DNA of 64,000 bases from Flavobacterium saccharophilum (GTDB lineage: Bacteria; Bacteroidota; Bacteroidia; Flavobacteriales; Flavobacteriaceae). The position numbers were made by a program, and so were the translations under genes. The notes beneath the pieces are model-generated. The model was not told the DNA's origin, searched no databases, and saw only the letters and a program-made list of their open reading frames with translations. The stretch spans positions 806,001 through 870,000 of the forward strand of contig NZ_FRBY01000002.1 of NCBI RefSeq assembly GCF_900142735.1, given 5' to 3'. Below are positions 43,774 to 52,938 of this stretch, piece by piece (positions within the stretch are counted from its first letter, which is position 1; the number at the start of each line of letters is the position of its first letter).

Positions 43774-44067
43774 GTGGTTTTAGAGAAATATATGCTGCCT
43801 TGCCTGTTCAAAACACTCTTCGGAATTGAGTGTTTAGGATGTGGTTTTCAGCGCTCCGTATTCTTACTTTTTAAGGGTGAATTTTCAGCCGCTTTTAAGA
43901 TGTATCCGGCACTCTACTCGACCCTATTATTTTTTGTTTTTTTGTTTTTTTATTTTTTAAATAAATCGCAGACCCGAAAAAAAATGGCCTGGAATATGGC
44001 AATCCTAAATCTCGTTTTTATGCTTGGCGGATATTATTACAAACATTTCTATTTGTATTTTTTGTAA
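43774..44067 (+). CDS. DUF2752 domain-containing membrane protein
   Basis: 97 residues. Family signature LPCLFKTLFGIECLGCGFQRSVFLLFKGEF, then two membrane helices. DUF2752 proteins carry the conserved C-x-G-C pattern; their function is unknown. The start is probably GTG at 43774, with an in-frame ATG at 43792 as alternative. Confidence 0.85.
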   Translation: MVLEKYMLPCLFKTLFGIECLGCGFQRSVFLLFKGEFSAAFKMYPALYSTLLFFVFLFFYFLNKSQTRKKMAWNMAILNLVFMLGGYYYKHFYLYFL

Positions 44068-44070
44068 GAA

Positions 44071-44772
44071 TTACTTTTTGATCTGATTCAAAATATCATT
44101 CATCATTTCGATTTGTACCTTCTGAATTTCGATTAATTCTTGTTGCTGATGCATGATCAAATGATCAATTTTATCATGAATCATTCTGATCTCTAATTCT
44201 GATTTAAGATTAATCATATAATCCTTTTTTGCACGGTTACGGTCTTTTTCTTCCTGACGATTTTGACTCATCATAATTACCGGAGCTTGCAACGCTGCAA
44301 TACAGGATAAAATTAAATTCAGTAAAATAAACGGATATGGATCAAAACCTTTGTTTACCAAAATGTAGACGTTTGAACCAATCCAAACTACAATAAAAGC
44401 CAAAAACGAAATGATAAATGTCCAGCTTCCGCCAAAATCAGCTACCTGATCTGCTATTCTTTGACCTAAGTTTCTTGTTTCTTCTTCATCTTCAACAATG
44501 CTTACTATCGATTTATCTTCTTTTAAAGATGCAATTACATTTTTTTCCAGATCCGACAACGCACCCATTTCTGCAGATAAATAATTCGAAATGTATTTTT
44601 GACGATAAACATTTAACTCCTGAACCCCAATGCAATCGGTATCACAAAATGATGGATGATCTTTAGTAATAAGCCCTAAAACAGGATCATGTATTGATTT
44701 TCCATAAATTTTCTCACTCTCTGGGAATTCAAGATTAGAAATAGCACTCTTAAAAGTTGAATTGTTTTTCAT
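44071..44772 (-). CDS. DUF1003 domain-containing membrane protein
   Basis: 233 residues. An N-terminal cytoplasmic part (about 1-115), then the DUF1003 core: two helices with GSWTFIISFLAFIVVWIGSNV and FDPYPFILLNLILSCIAALQAPVIMMSQNRQ (about 117-175), and a C-terminal coiled coil rich in Gln, Glu and Ile. The core is conserved across bacteria but its function is undefined. Convergent with the DUF2752 gene (3 bp apart). Confidence 0.9.
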   Translation of the reverse strand: MKNNSTFKSAISNLEFPESEKIYGKSIHDPVLGLITKDHPSFCDTDCIGVQELNVYRQKYISNYLSAEMGALSDLEKNVIASLKEDKSIVSIVEDEEETRNLGQRIADQVADFGGSWTFIISFLAFIVVWIGSNVYILVNKGFDPYPFILLNLILSCIAALQAPVIMMSQNRQEEKDRNRAKKDYMINLKSELEIRMIHDKIDHLIMHQQQELIEIQKVQIEMMNDILNQIKK

Positions 44773-44964
44773 TTTTATAAAATTTACTGGCTAATTTAAG
44801 CATTTAACTTTTTAGCAATAACATAATTTCTATGTTTCTAAAATTCCTTTAATTATCACAAATCGAATTCTCAGAACAAAATTTCTTTAGGCATTTCGTG
44901 CCTTTATTTACAAAAAACACCTTACTTTTAACGTTTCAAATTTATCCATTCAATTTTTAAAATT

Positions 44965-45756
44965 GTGTCTAGAAATCTCATCATACAAAATATAAAAGCT
45001 TTAAAAAGCCATTCCAATATTAACTACGGAATCAAAACTAAAACAGAAGATTTTACCGAAAAACTTTTCTATACCCTTTTTGATTCAAATGCACCCTTAG
45101 ATCAAAGCATCGACGAACTAGAAATAAGATTTAAAGAAATTGCAGTTTTAGCCTGCAAAAAACCAGAAAACCTGTGTGAATCTATTTGGGATCGTTTTCT
45201 GGAAAAACTTCCTGGAGTTTTGGAAAAATTAAATCAGGATGCCGAATATATTTTAGAAAATGATCCTGCCTCAAACAGCATTGATGAAGTGTATTTAGGT
45301 TACCCGGGATTTTATGCGATTGCTATTTACAGATTAAGTCACGAACTATACCAGCTTGATTTATTGTTATTTTCAAGATTAATGAGCGAATATGCGCATA
45401 GAATTACAGGAACTGACATTCATGCAGGAGCCAAAATTGCTTCGCCATTTTTTATCGATCACGCTACCGGAATTGTAATTGGTGAAACTACCATTATAGA
45501 AAAAAATGTAAAAATTTATCAGGGCGTTACACTCGGAGCTTTGAGTGTAAGCAAAGAAATGAAAAATGCAAAACGTCATCCGACCGTAGAAAAAAATGTT
45601 TGTATTTATGCTAATGCAACAATTTTGGGTGGAGAAACCACTATTGGAAAAAACAGTATCGTTGGAGGAAATGCCTGGATTACCAAATCGATACCCAATG
45701 ATTCTATCGTTTTGAACACCACTACAACTGAAGTTAAAATAAAAGAAAAAAAATAA
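44965..45756 (+). CDS. cysE: Serine O-acetyltransferase
   Basis: 263 residues. N-terminal helical part, then left-handed beta-helix with DIHAGAKIASPFFIDHATGIVIGETTII, KHGV-like QGVTLGALS and RHPTVEKNVCIYANATILGG. It acetylates serine from acetyl-CoA, the first step of cysteine synthesis. Start is GTG at 44965; no ATG lies nearby in frame. One base separates it from cysM, so the two form an operon for the cysteine synthase complex. The C-terminus differs from the canonical Ile-ending tail (ends TEVKIKEKK). Confidence 0.92.
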   Translation: MSRNLIIQNIKALKSHSNINYGIKTKTEDFTEKLFYTLFDSNAPLDQSIDELEIRFKEIAVLACKKPENLCESIWDRFLEKLPGVLEKLNQDAEYILENDPASNSIDEVYLGYPGFYAIAIYRLSHELYQLDLLLFSRLMSEYAHRITGTDIHAGAKIASPFFIDHATGIVIGETTIIEKNVKIYQGVTLGALSVSKEMKNAKRHPTVEKNVCIYANATILGGETTIGKNSIVGGNAWITKSIPNDSIVLNTTTTEVKIKEKK

Positions 45757-45757
45757 A

Positions 45758-46645
45758 ATGGGTCCACAGAAATTGTTAAACCTAATTGGAAATACTCCAT
45801 TAATGGAAACGGTCAATTTGGTTAAAAATAAAAACGTAAAGCTTTTACTGAAACTTGAAGGAAATAATCCTGGAGGAAGTGTAAAAGACAGGGCGGCTTA
45901 CAACATGATTGCATCGGCTCTGGAAAGAGGCGATATTAAAAAAGGCGACAAATTAATTGAAGCTACAAGTGGCAATACCGGAATTGCCCTTGCCATGATT
46001 GCTCAATTGTTTCAAATAGAGATTGAATTGGTATTACCGGAAGATTCTACAAAGGAAAGAACTCAAACCATGCGTGCCTATGGCGCTACAGTGATTTTAA
46101 CGCCCGCTAGCGAAGGAATTATTGGTTCACGTGACTATGCCGACAAAAAAGTCGCAGAAGGCGGCTATTTGATGTTAAATCAGTTTGCGAATGATGACAA
46201 CTGGAAAGCGCATTATAAAACTACCGGACCAGAAATATGGAATGACACTGAAGGATCTGTAACGCATTTTGTTTCGGCAATGGGAACAACAGGTACAATC
46301 ATTGGAACTTCAACTTACTTAAAAGAAAAAAATCCGGCGATTCAAATCGTAGGCGCACAACCGAGCGACGGATCTCAAATTCCCGGAATTCGTAAATGGC
46401 CAAAGGAATATTTACCGAAAATATTTGATGCCTCAAAAGTGGATACCGTTATAGACGTTAGCGAAGAAGAAGCCAGAGCAATGACCAAAAGATTAGCACT
46501 TGAAGAAGGTGTTTTTGCCGGAATGAGCAGCGGAGGCTCTGTTGCCGTGGCGCTAAAAATAGCAGAACAACTGGAATCAGGAGTTATTGTAGCTGTTATC
46601 TGTGATCGCGGCGATCGATATCTTTCTTCGGATTTGTTTGACTAA
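45758..46645 (+). CDS. cysM: Cysteine synthase B (O-acetylserine sulfhydrylase)
   Basis: 295 residues, the CysM length. PLP lysine in GGSVKDRAAYNMI, substrate loop EATSGNTGIALAM, phosphate-binding GTTGTIIG and C-terminal GMSSGGSVAVALKIA. It makes cysteine from O-acetylserine. Directly coupled to cysE. It is followed by a block of short repeats rather than a terminator. Confidence 0.95.
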   Translation: MGPQKLLNLIGNTPLMETVNLVKNKNVKLLLKLEGNNPGGSVKDRAAYNMIASALERGDIKKGDKLIEATSGNTGIALAMIAQLFQIEIELVLPEDSTKERTQTMRAYGATVILTPASEGIIGSRDYADKKVAEGGYLMLNQFANDDNWKAHYKTTGPEIWNDTEGSVTHFVSAMGTTGTIIGTSTYLKEKNPAIQIVGAQPSDGSQIPGIRKWPKEYLPKIFDASKVDTVIDVSEEEARAMTKRLALEEGVFAGMSSGGSVAVALKIAEQLESGVIVAVICDRGDRYLSSDLFD

Positions 46646-46775
46646 GAAAGGCACAAAGGTTCAAAGCTACAAAGGTTCAGAGTTTTATTAACTTGCCTAA
46701 AAAACCTTTGCAGCTTTGAACCTTTTTAGAAAAACCTTTGAACCTTTGCACCTCTGAAACTTTGAACCTCAAAAA
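46646..46775. repeat. Degenerate GGTTCAAAG / CTTTGAACC repeat block
   Basis: About 130 bp of direct and inverted copies of the word AAGGTTCAAAG and its complement CTTTGAACCT, interspersed with CTACAAAGGTTCAGAG. It can fold into long imperfect hairpins. A related block is at 53890-53965. It may act as 3' end of the cysM transcript. Confidence 0.75.
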
Positions 46776-46783
46776 GAAAAAAC

Positions 46784-47770
46784 ATGAACTACAGAAAACT
46801 AGGAAAAACAGACTTTAATATATCCGAAATCTCACTTGGCACCTGGCAGGTGGGTGGAAAATGGGGATCAGCTTTTGATAATAAAACAGCAGACGAACTT
46901 TTAAACACCGCAATTGACAATGGTGTAAATTTTATTGATACTGCTGATGTTTATGAAAACGGCTTAAGCGAAACTGCCGTTGGGCGCGTTGTTCGTTCAA
47001 GATCAGAACGAATTTATGTAGCTACAAAGTGCGGACGTCAAATTAATCCGCATGTTAATGAAGGTTACCAGCCAAAAGTACTTCAGAAATTTGTTGAAGA
47101 CAGTTTAAAAAGAATGAATTTAGAAACACTAGATTTAATTCAGTTGCACTGTCCTCCTACTGAAGTTTATTACCGACCTGAAATTTTTGAAATGTTCGAT
47201 CGTTTAAAAGATCAGGGGAAAATTTTAAATCTTGGTGTGAGTGTTGAAAAAGTTGAAGAAGCATTAAAAGCAATCGAATATTCGAATGTAACGACGGTTC
47301 AAATTATTTTTAACTTGTTTCGTCAGCGTCCTTCGCAATTGTTTTTCTCTGAAGCCAGAAAAAAAGACATCGGAATCATTGCGCGAGTTCCTTTGGCAAG
47401 CGGACTTTTAACCGGTAAATTTGATTCAAAAACAATTTTCGAACCGCAAGATCATCGCAATTTTAATCGTAATGGCGATGCTTTTGATAAAGGCGAAACT
47501 TTTTCAGGTATCGATTATAACCTTGGATTAAAAGCAGTAGAAAAACTAAAAACATTGTTTCCTGATACAACTAATCTTGCTCCTATTGCTTTACAATGGA
47601 TTTTGAGTTTTGAGGATATTAGTTGTATTATCCCTGGAGCTTCCACAGCAAATCATGTCATGTCAAATTTATCTGTTTATGATTTACCTAAATTGACTCC
47701 GGAAAAAATTAAAGCCATGAACGCGATTTATGAAGAATACATTAAACCCTCTGTTCATCATTTATGGTAA
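46784..47770 (+). CDS. Aldo/keto reductase
   Basis: 328 residues, (beta/alpha)8 barrel. Active-site tetrad is visible: Asp in DTADVYENGLSE, the Tyr following, Lys in VATKCGRQ and His in IQLHCPPTEVYY. The C-terminal NADPH-binding segment is IPGASTANHVMSNL. Substrate is not predictable; the family reduces diverse aldehydes. Single gene between two repeat-containing gaps. Confidence 0.92.
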   Translation: MNYRKLGKTDFNISEISLGTWQVGGKWGSAFDNKTADELLNTAIDNGVNFIDTADVYENGLSETAVGRVVRSRSERIYVATKCGRQINPHVNEGYQPKVLQKFVEDSLKRMNLETLDLIQLHCPPTEVYYRPEIFEMFDRLKDQGKILNLGVSVEKVEEALKAIEYSNVTTVQIIFNLFRQRPSQLFFSEARKKDIGIIARVPLASGLLTGKFDSKTIFEPQDHRNFNRNGDAFDKGETFSGIDYNLGLKAVEKLKTLFPDTTNLAPIALQWILSFEDISCIIPGASTANHVMSNLSVYDLPKLTPEKIKAMNAIYEEYIKPSVHHLW

Positions 47771-47816
47771 TCTAAGGTTCTGAGGTTCTAAGACACTAAG
47801 ACTCTAAGTTTTTTTT
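47771..47816. repeat. Short CTAAGGTTCT / ACTAAGACTCTAAG repeat
   Basis: Tandem degenerate words GGTTCTGAGGTTCTAAG and ACTAAGACTCTAAG followed by a T-run, after the aldo/keto reductase gene. Probably one more member of the intergenic word-repeat type; it could serve as a weak terminator. Confidence 0.6.
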
Positions 47817-47932
47817 TAATTATGATACTTAAATCTAAAAAAGTAAAGTTTTAGAAACTTAACATCCTTTTTAACGCAACCTTTTTCCTGTTAAAGCATC
47901 TCATAATAAAACAACTTATAATTTCACTACCA

Positions 47933-48340
47933 ATGAAAAAACTGACTTTTATTATTTGTGCACTTTGTCTCATATTTGTTTCGTGCAGCAATGACGATAG
48001 TATTGACAGAGAAAGAGATTATCAAAATTTAGGAAAGATGTTTCGGGAGATACTCTCGCTTTCTAAAATTAATTCAGAACTTTGTGCAGATGCCGATAAC
48101 TGGGACTATACCGCAATTGGTTCTAAATCTTGTGGAGGATCTGCAGGTTATATTGCTTATTCAAAAAAAATTGACAAAACTGAGTTTCTTGCTAAGGTAA
48201 AAACTTATACAGATGCGGAGGCTGCCTTTAACACAAAATGGAATGTAGTCTCAACTTGCGATGTCGTATCACCACCTACCAGCATTGAATGCGTAGAAGG
48301 AAAACCAAAACTTTCTTACATAGCTCAATCTGGAAAATAA
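47933..48340 (+). CDS. Hypothetical lipoprotein
   Basis: 135 residues. Signal peptide with lipobox (CLIFVSCSND), then an acidic spacer. Cys residues in NSELCADADNW, SKSCGGSAGY, STCDVV and SIECVEG suggest two disulfides. No family recognised, but the pattern (C-x5-W, CGGSxGY) recalls Flavobacteriia lipoproteins of unknown role. Probably surface or periplasmic. Confidence 0.7.
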   Translation: MKKLTFIICALCLIFVSCSNDDSIDRERDYQNLGKMFREILSLSKINSELCADADNWDYTAIGSKSCGGSAGYIAYSKKIDKTEFLAKVKTYTDAEAAFNTKWNVVSTCDVVSPPTSIECVEGKPKLSYIAQSGK

Positions 48341-48407
48341 TCATAATTGCCAAAATTCCAAGTCAGAATAATAGACCAATTAAAATCTGACAAAACTTAG
48401 TAACTTA

Positions 48408-48425
48408 GCCCCGAGACTTCGGGGC
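48408..48425. repeat. GC-rich hairpin GCCCCGA-gact-TCGGGGC
   Basis: 7-bp perfect stem with a 4-nt loop, flanked by copies of CTTAGTAACTTAG on both sides. It sits in a short gap between two plus-strand genes and may be a dispersed intergenic repeat. Confidence 0.75.
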
Positions 48426-48445
48426 AGTAACTTAGTGACAAAAAA

Positions 48446-48892
48446 ATGTTGAAAAAATCAAAATTTAAAGAATGGTTTGATCGTTATAAATATGCTGAAT
48501 TAGCAAGTACAAGTGCCGCGCTTACTGCTTCTCTTTTTAGTAAAATTTATAGTGGATTAACGACAGCCTATATTATTACTTTTTCAGAATATTTGGCTTT
48601 TTACAGCGTCATTTTTATTTCTTCTTATAAAAAACTGGTTCAGCAAAATAAAGCGCTGAACAAAGTCACTACTTTCAAGGAAATTGTTTTACTGCTGAAA
48701 AATTTGGTTTTAGAATTTGGCTATCCGGCATTTTTAGACTTTTTGGTAATTCGTCCTTTTTGTATGTATTGGATGCCTATTTTATTTGGGAATTATTTTT
48801 TCGGAATTATTTTTGGGAAAATAGCTGCCGATTTATGTTTTTACTTTTTTACAATTGTCAATTATGAGATTATCAAAAAGAGAGAAATCTAA
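48446..48892 (+). CDS. Hypothetical membrane protein
   Basis: 148 residues with three to four membrane helices (about 18-34, 41-60, 88-105, 108-138). N-terminal part is basic (MLKKSKFKEWFDRYKYAELAS). I recognise no family. The overlap of its stop with the histidine kinase gene is convergent (CTAA), so no functional link follows from it. Confidence 0.6.
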   Translation: MLKKSKFKEWFDRYKYAELASTSAALTASLFSKIYSGLTTAYIITFSEYLAFYSVIFISSYKKLVQQNKALNKVTTFKEIVLLLKNLVLEFGYPAFLDFLVIRPFCMYWMPILFGNYFFGIIFGKIAADLCFYFFTIVNYEIIKKREI

Positions 48893-49938
48893 ATGTCAAA
48901 TTCAATCTTAAACTCAGCGCCTCTGTTTTTACCTTCACTGGTAGCACTTAAAGTTCCTTTATTTCTTTCAATAATTTTCTTGCACAAATACAAGCCAATT
49001 CCTGTCGATGATTCGTTTGCCGTCCCTAAACGACTCATTTTAGTGAATTTTTTAAACAGTTCTTCGATCTGGTTTTTATTAAACCCAATTCCTTTATCTA
49101 ATACTGTAATTATTAATTTTGAGTCCTCATTATAGATTCTGACCTTGATTTCGCTGTCAAAATAAGAAAACTTAACAGCATTGCTTATTAAATTGACGAT
49201 TACCTGGATCAGTAAACCTTCATCTATTTTAACGGTAGCCGATACAGTTTCTAAACTTAGACTTAATTTAATATTTTTATCAATTAAGCGTTGTTCGACC
49301 TGTTCATTGATAAAAGGCAAAATAGTAGGGAAAACAATTTCTCGTGGCTCCTGATTAAATTTTGCAACCTGATCTTGTTCCTTTAATAACTTTATAAAAT
49401 TCTCGATATAACGAAATTGCAAGTTGGTCGATTCACAAATTAAATCGGCTAAATGTTTGATTGATTCTGATGGGTTTTCACTAAGAATCAATTTTGCTAA
49501 TCCTTGCGGATTTCCGGCAAAATTTCTCAAATCATGTGAAAGCATATAAATCAAATCTTGCTTTTCGTTTATAAAACTTTCTGCTTCATATATTGATTCC
49601 TGAATATTACACATTAGCAAACCAGCCTCATCAGTGTATTCAGTAGGTAAAACTGAAAGTTTTCTATTATTTCGATAATCATCTAATGATTTTGAAGCTA
49701 TTGAAATAGGTTTTATCAGTTGATTTAAAATTAAAAGCGTCAAAGCTGTAGCTAATAACGTCATTATCAAAGCAAAAATTAAAATAGAAGTGGGCGAAAT
49801 ATTATGCGAGTAAAATAGCACAAAAAATAAAATTCCGATTAAAGGAATGTGAATACCGATAAAAGCAACAAACAGAAATTTGAATGCATAACTTTTTTTC
49901 AGAAAGCTTATTTGTGAAAGATTGTGATACAAATTCAT
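48889..49938 (-). CDS. Sensor histidine kinase (orphan)
   Basis: 349 residues. Two membrane helices (about 20-43 and 50-72) with almost no periplasmic loop, a HAMP-like region (73-120), a HisKA domain with His135 in MLSHDLRNF and a HATPase_c domain with N-box (QVIVNLISNAVKFS), G1 (VLDKGIGF) and G2 (STGIGLYLCKKIIE). No response regulator gene lies beside it. The tiny sensory region suggests it senses a membrane-borne signal or a partner protein. Confidence 0.9.
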   Translation of the reverse strand: MNLYHNLSQISFLKKSYAFKFLFVAFIGIHIPLIGILFFVLFYSHNISPTSILIFALIMTLLATALTLLILNQLIKPISIASKSLDDYRNNRKLSVLPTEYTDEAGLLMCNIQESIYEAESFINEKQDLIYMLSHDLRNFAGNPQGLAKLILSENPSESIKHLADLICESTNLQFRYIENFIKLLKEQDQVAKFNQEPREIVFPTILPFINEQVEQRLIDKNIKLSLSLETVSATVKIDEGLLIQVIVNLISNAVKFSYFDSEIKVRIYNEDSKLIITVLDKGIGFNKNQIEELFKKFTKMSRLGTANESSTGIGLYLCKKIIERNKGTLSATSEGKNRGAEFKIEFDI

Positions 49939-50085
49939 AAAAACATAACAAAACTACTGGTTAAAAATGTAGGATTTAGGGAAAATACTAAAAACAAAGT
50001 TAGCTTTTAAACTTAATTAAACTAATAAATTCAACAATTTGATAAAATATTTTAAAATTTAAATTTATAAAAGTTTACAAACCCT

Positions 50086-50093
50086 TATTTTTG
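50086..50093 (+). promoter_or_regulatory. -7 promoter box of rlmD
   Basis: TATTTTTG ends 4 nt before the ATG at 50098. The mRNA would start at or next to the first base of the start codon, i.e. leaderless. Confidence 0.55.
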
Positions 50094-50097
50094 CGCT

Positions 50098-51510
50098 ATG
50101 GGAAGAAAAAATACAGACAAAGTTGTCTTTCATCAAATCCAGGTTCTTGATGCTGGAGCAAAAGGTGTATCAGTAGCTAAAGCTCCAGACGGAAAAGTAA
50201 TATTTATTCCGAATGTAGTACCGGGTGATGTCGTTGACGTACAAACTTTCAAAAAAAGAAAAGCCTATTATGAAGGCAAAGCCGTAAAATTTCATGAATT
50301 ATCAGAACATCGCATTGAACCAATTTGCGAACATTTTGGAGTTTGTGGAGGATGTAAATGGCAAAATATGAAATACAGCCAACAGTTGTATTACAAACAA
50401 AATGAAGTAAAAAACCACTTGCAGCGTATAGGAAAGGTGGAGCTTCCTGAATTCGAAACTATTTTGGGTTCAGAAAAACAATTTTTCTATAGAAATAAAA
50501 TGGAGTTTTCGTTTTCTAACAGCCGTTGGTTAACCGAAAAAGAAATTGAAAGCACTGAAGATTTAGGAAACCGAAATGCTTTAGGATTTCATATTCCTAA
50601 AATGTGGGATAAAATTCTTGACATTCAAAAATGTCATCTACAGGAAGATCCTTCAAATGCCATCAGAAATGAAATCAGAGATTTTGCAAACGAGCATAAT
50701 TTAGCTTTTTTTAATCCAAGAGAGCAATCAGGTCTACTAAGAACTTTCATGATTCGTACCGCTTCGACTGGTGAAATTATGGTTTTGATTCAGTTTTTCG
50801 AAAATGACAAGAAAAATCGCGAATTGATTTTAGATCATCTTTACGAGAAATTTCCGCAAATTACTTCATTGCAATATGTTGTAAACTCAAAACAAAACGA
50901 TACGATTTACGATCAGGATATTAAACTATATAAAGGTAGAGATTATATTCTGGAAGAAATGGAAGGTTTAAAATTCAGCATCAATGCTAAATCTTTTTAC
51001 CAAACCAATTCTGATCAGGCTTATGAATTGTACAAAATAACACGTGATTTTGCAGGTCTTACCGGTAATGAAACCGTTTACGATTTATATACAGGAACTG
51101 GAACGATTGCCCAATTCGTATCTAAAAAAGCAAAAAAAGTAATTGGTGTAGAAAGTGTTCCTGAAGCCATTTTAGATGCTAAAGCAAACGCAGAACGCAA
51201 TAATATTACCAATTGCGAGTTTTTTGTTGGAGACATGAAAGTGGTATTCAATGAAAGTTTTATTGCACAACACGGAAAACCGGATGTTATTATTACAGAT
51301 CCGCCAAGAGATGGTATGCATGCAGCAGTTATTGATCAAATCCTGAAAATTGCTCCTAAAAAAGTAGTATATGTAAGCTGTAACTCGGCTACACAAGCGA
51401 GAGACCTTGCTTTAATGGATGAAAAATACAAAGTTACCCGCGTTCGACCAGTTGATATGTTTCCGCAGACGCATCATGTTGAAAATGTTGTACTTTTAGA
51501 ACTTAGATAA
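50098..51510 (+). CDS. rlmD: 23S rRNA (uracil-5-)-methyltransferase RlmD-type
   Basis: 470 residues. N-terminal TRAM-like domain (about 10-70), Fe-S cysteines C77, C83, C86 in CEHFGVCGGCKWQ with a fourth later (IQKCHLQ), SAM fold with VYDLYTGTGTIAQFVS and the catalytic C428 in VYVSCNSATQ. The family methylates U1939 of 23S rRNA (RlmD) or U54 of tRNA (TrmA); the Fe-S cluster favours RlmD-type. First gene of a conserved rlmD-DUF6452-DUF6048 trio. Confidence 0.92.
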   Translation: MGRKNTDKVVFHQIQVLDAGAKGVSVAKAPDGKVIFIPNVVPGDVVDVQTFKKRKAYYEGKAVKFHELSEHRIEPICEHFGVCGGCKWQNMKYSQQLYYKQNEVKNHLQRIGKVELPEFETILGSEKQFFYRNKMEFSFSNSRWLTEKEIESTEDLGNRNALGFHIPKMWDKILDIQKCHLQEDPSNAIRNEIRDFANEHNLAFFNPREQSGLLRTFMIRTASTGEIMVLIQFFENDKKNRELILDHLYEKFPQITSLQYVVNSKQNDTIYDQDIKLYKGRDYILEEMEGLKFSINAKSFYQTNSDQAYELYKITRDFAGLTGNETVYDLYTGTGTIAQFVSKKAKKVIGVESVPEAILDAKANAERNNITNCEFFVGDMKVVFNESFIAQHGKPDVIITDPPRDGMHAAVIDQILKIAPKKVVYVSCNSATQARDLALMDEKYKVTRVRPVDMFPQTHHVENVVLLELR

Positions 51511-51522
51511 CAAAATTTATAA

Positions 51523-52080
51523 ATGAAAAAAATAATTTCTCTTTTATTAGTCTTTACTTTTGGCTTGTCGAGCTGCGAGAAAGATGATATTTGTGATCCA
51601 GATACGCCTACTACTCCAAGATTAGTATTTACATTTTATAAAATTAATAGCCCTAGTGAACTTCAAAATGTAACTGATTTAATGGTTATTGGTGAAGATG
51701 AGAAGACTGGAATTATTTTTAATGAAACCGCAACGGATACAACAAAATATTTAGCTAACGGAAGTACCATTTCTATTCCTCTAAAAACAAATGTAAATTC
51801 TACAACTTATACTTTTATTTTAGATTCTCAGAATGATAATCCTGCTGCGATAAACACTGATGCTATAAAATTCAATTATACGCATCAGGATGTATATGTT
51901 TCCCGAGCTTGCGGTTTTAAAACCACATTTACACTAGACCCGCTCTCGACTAGCCCTCCATTTAGCGTTCCTTTTGTTCAAACTGATACAGATGGCAACG
52001 GACTTTGGATGCAGGAAGTTTTTGTAATAAATCCTAACATTGAAAACGAAAATGAAACACACATTAAAGTATTTTTTTAG
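51523..52080 (+). CDS. DUF6452 family lipoprotein
   Basis: 185 residues. Signal peptide with lipobox (LSSCEKDD), then CDP-rich start and beta-rich domain ending in HIKVFF. The family DUF6452 is Flavobacteriia-typical and occurs between rlmD and DUF6048 in many genomes I recall. Function unknown; probably an envelope lipoprotein. Twelve bases after rlmD; its 3' end overlaps the DUF6048 gene. Confidence 0.85.
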   Translation: MKKIISLLLVFTFGLSSCEKDDICDPDTPTTPRLVFTFYKINSPSELQNVTDLMVIGEDEKTGIIFNETATDTTKYLANGSTISIPLKTNVNSTTYTFILDSQNDNPAAINTDAIKFNYTHQDVYVSRACGFKTTFTLDPLSTSPPFSVPFVQTDTDGNGLWMQEVFVINPNIENENETHIKVFF

Positions 52081-52867
52081 TAGTTGTTTATTGTTTTCAA
52101 TGGTTTTGGTTCAGGCCCAGGAAACAACAACTACAACAGTAACAAAAGAAGCTGTTCCCGCAAAACCGAAAACCGAAAGTGCCAAACCAGAACTTCAGGA
52201 AGCTGCTAAACCAGATAGTATAAAAACAGATCGTTATGGTCTTCGTGTTGGAGTTGATTTATATAAACTAACCCGTGGTTTATATGATAAAGATTATAAA
52301 GGAATTGAGATTGTTGGAGACTTTCGTTTAACTAAAAAATACTATATCGCTGCAGAGCTTGGTTTCGAGGATAAGACGACAGACGACGACAGGTTAAATT
52401 CTACCGCAACAGGAACTTACATTAAGGGTGGTTTTGATTACAATTTGTACCAAAACTGGCTTGATATGGAGAACTTAATCACAATAGGTTTAAGAGGAGG
52501 TTTTAGTACTTTTAGTCAGAACTTAAACAGTTATAAAATCTATAATCCAAATCCATATTGGGGAGAACAGCCTGCAATTATTGCTGATAAAAAATACAAC
52601 GGACTTACAGCCGGATGGCTTGAAGTTGCTATGGGCGTAAAAGCAAAAGTTTTTAATAATGTGTTTGTAGGTTTTGGCGTTCAACTAAAAATGTTAGTTG
52701 CAAATACAAAACCAGATGGTTTTGATAACCTTTATATTCCAGGTTTTAACAGGACTTATGACGGAAGTTTCGGAATTGGTTTTAATTACACTGTTTCTTA
52801 TTTCATTCCAATTTATAAGAAGAAAACAGTTATTCCTCAAATCAAAAAAGACGCTCCAAAAAAATAG
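52052..52867 (+). CDS. DUF6048 family outer-membrane beta-barrel-like protein
   Basis: 271 residues from MKHTLKYFF; an in-frame ATG at 52040 is an alternative. Signal peptide ends near VQAQ. A Thr/Pro/Glu/Lys-rich linker (24-58) precedes amphipathic beta-strands (YGLRVGVDLYKL, KYYIAAELGFE, GTYIKGGFDYNL, GIGFNYTVSYF), as in small outer-membrane barrels. Its start overlaps the upstream DUF6452 gene by 29 bp, so the two are coupled and likely act together at the envelope. Confidence 0.85.
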   Translation: MKHTLKYFFSSCLLFSMVLVQAQETTTTTVTKEAVPAKPKTESAKPELQEAAKPDSIKTDRYGLRVGVDLYKLTRGLYDKDYKGIEIVGDFRLTKKYYIAAELGFEDKTTDDDRLNSTATGTYIKGGFDYNLYQNWLDMENLITIGLRGGFSTFSQNLNSYKIYNPNPYWGEQPAIIADKKYNGLTAGWLEVAMGVKAKVFNNVFVGFGVQLKMLVANTKPDGFDNLYIPGFNRTYDGSFGIGFNYTVSYFIPIYKKKTVIPQIKKDAPKK

Positions 52868-52882
52868 TTTTTACAGATAAAT

Positions 52883-52918
52883 AAAAAAGCCTCAAATTTC
52901 TGAATTTGAGGCTTTTTT
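52883..52918 (+). terminator. Terminator of the rlmD trio
   Basis: 16-bp perfect arms (AAAAAAGCCTCAAATT and complement) with a TCTG loop and T-tract. Confidence 0.92.
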
Positions 52919-52938
52919 ATTTATAATTTTTCTTCTTC

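Noticed and set aside
45379..45816. 145-codon minus-strand open frame over cysE
   Set aside because: It is antisense to conserved hexapeptide repeats of cysE, with odd Cys/Phe/Asn-rich composition.
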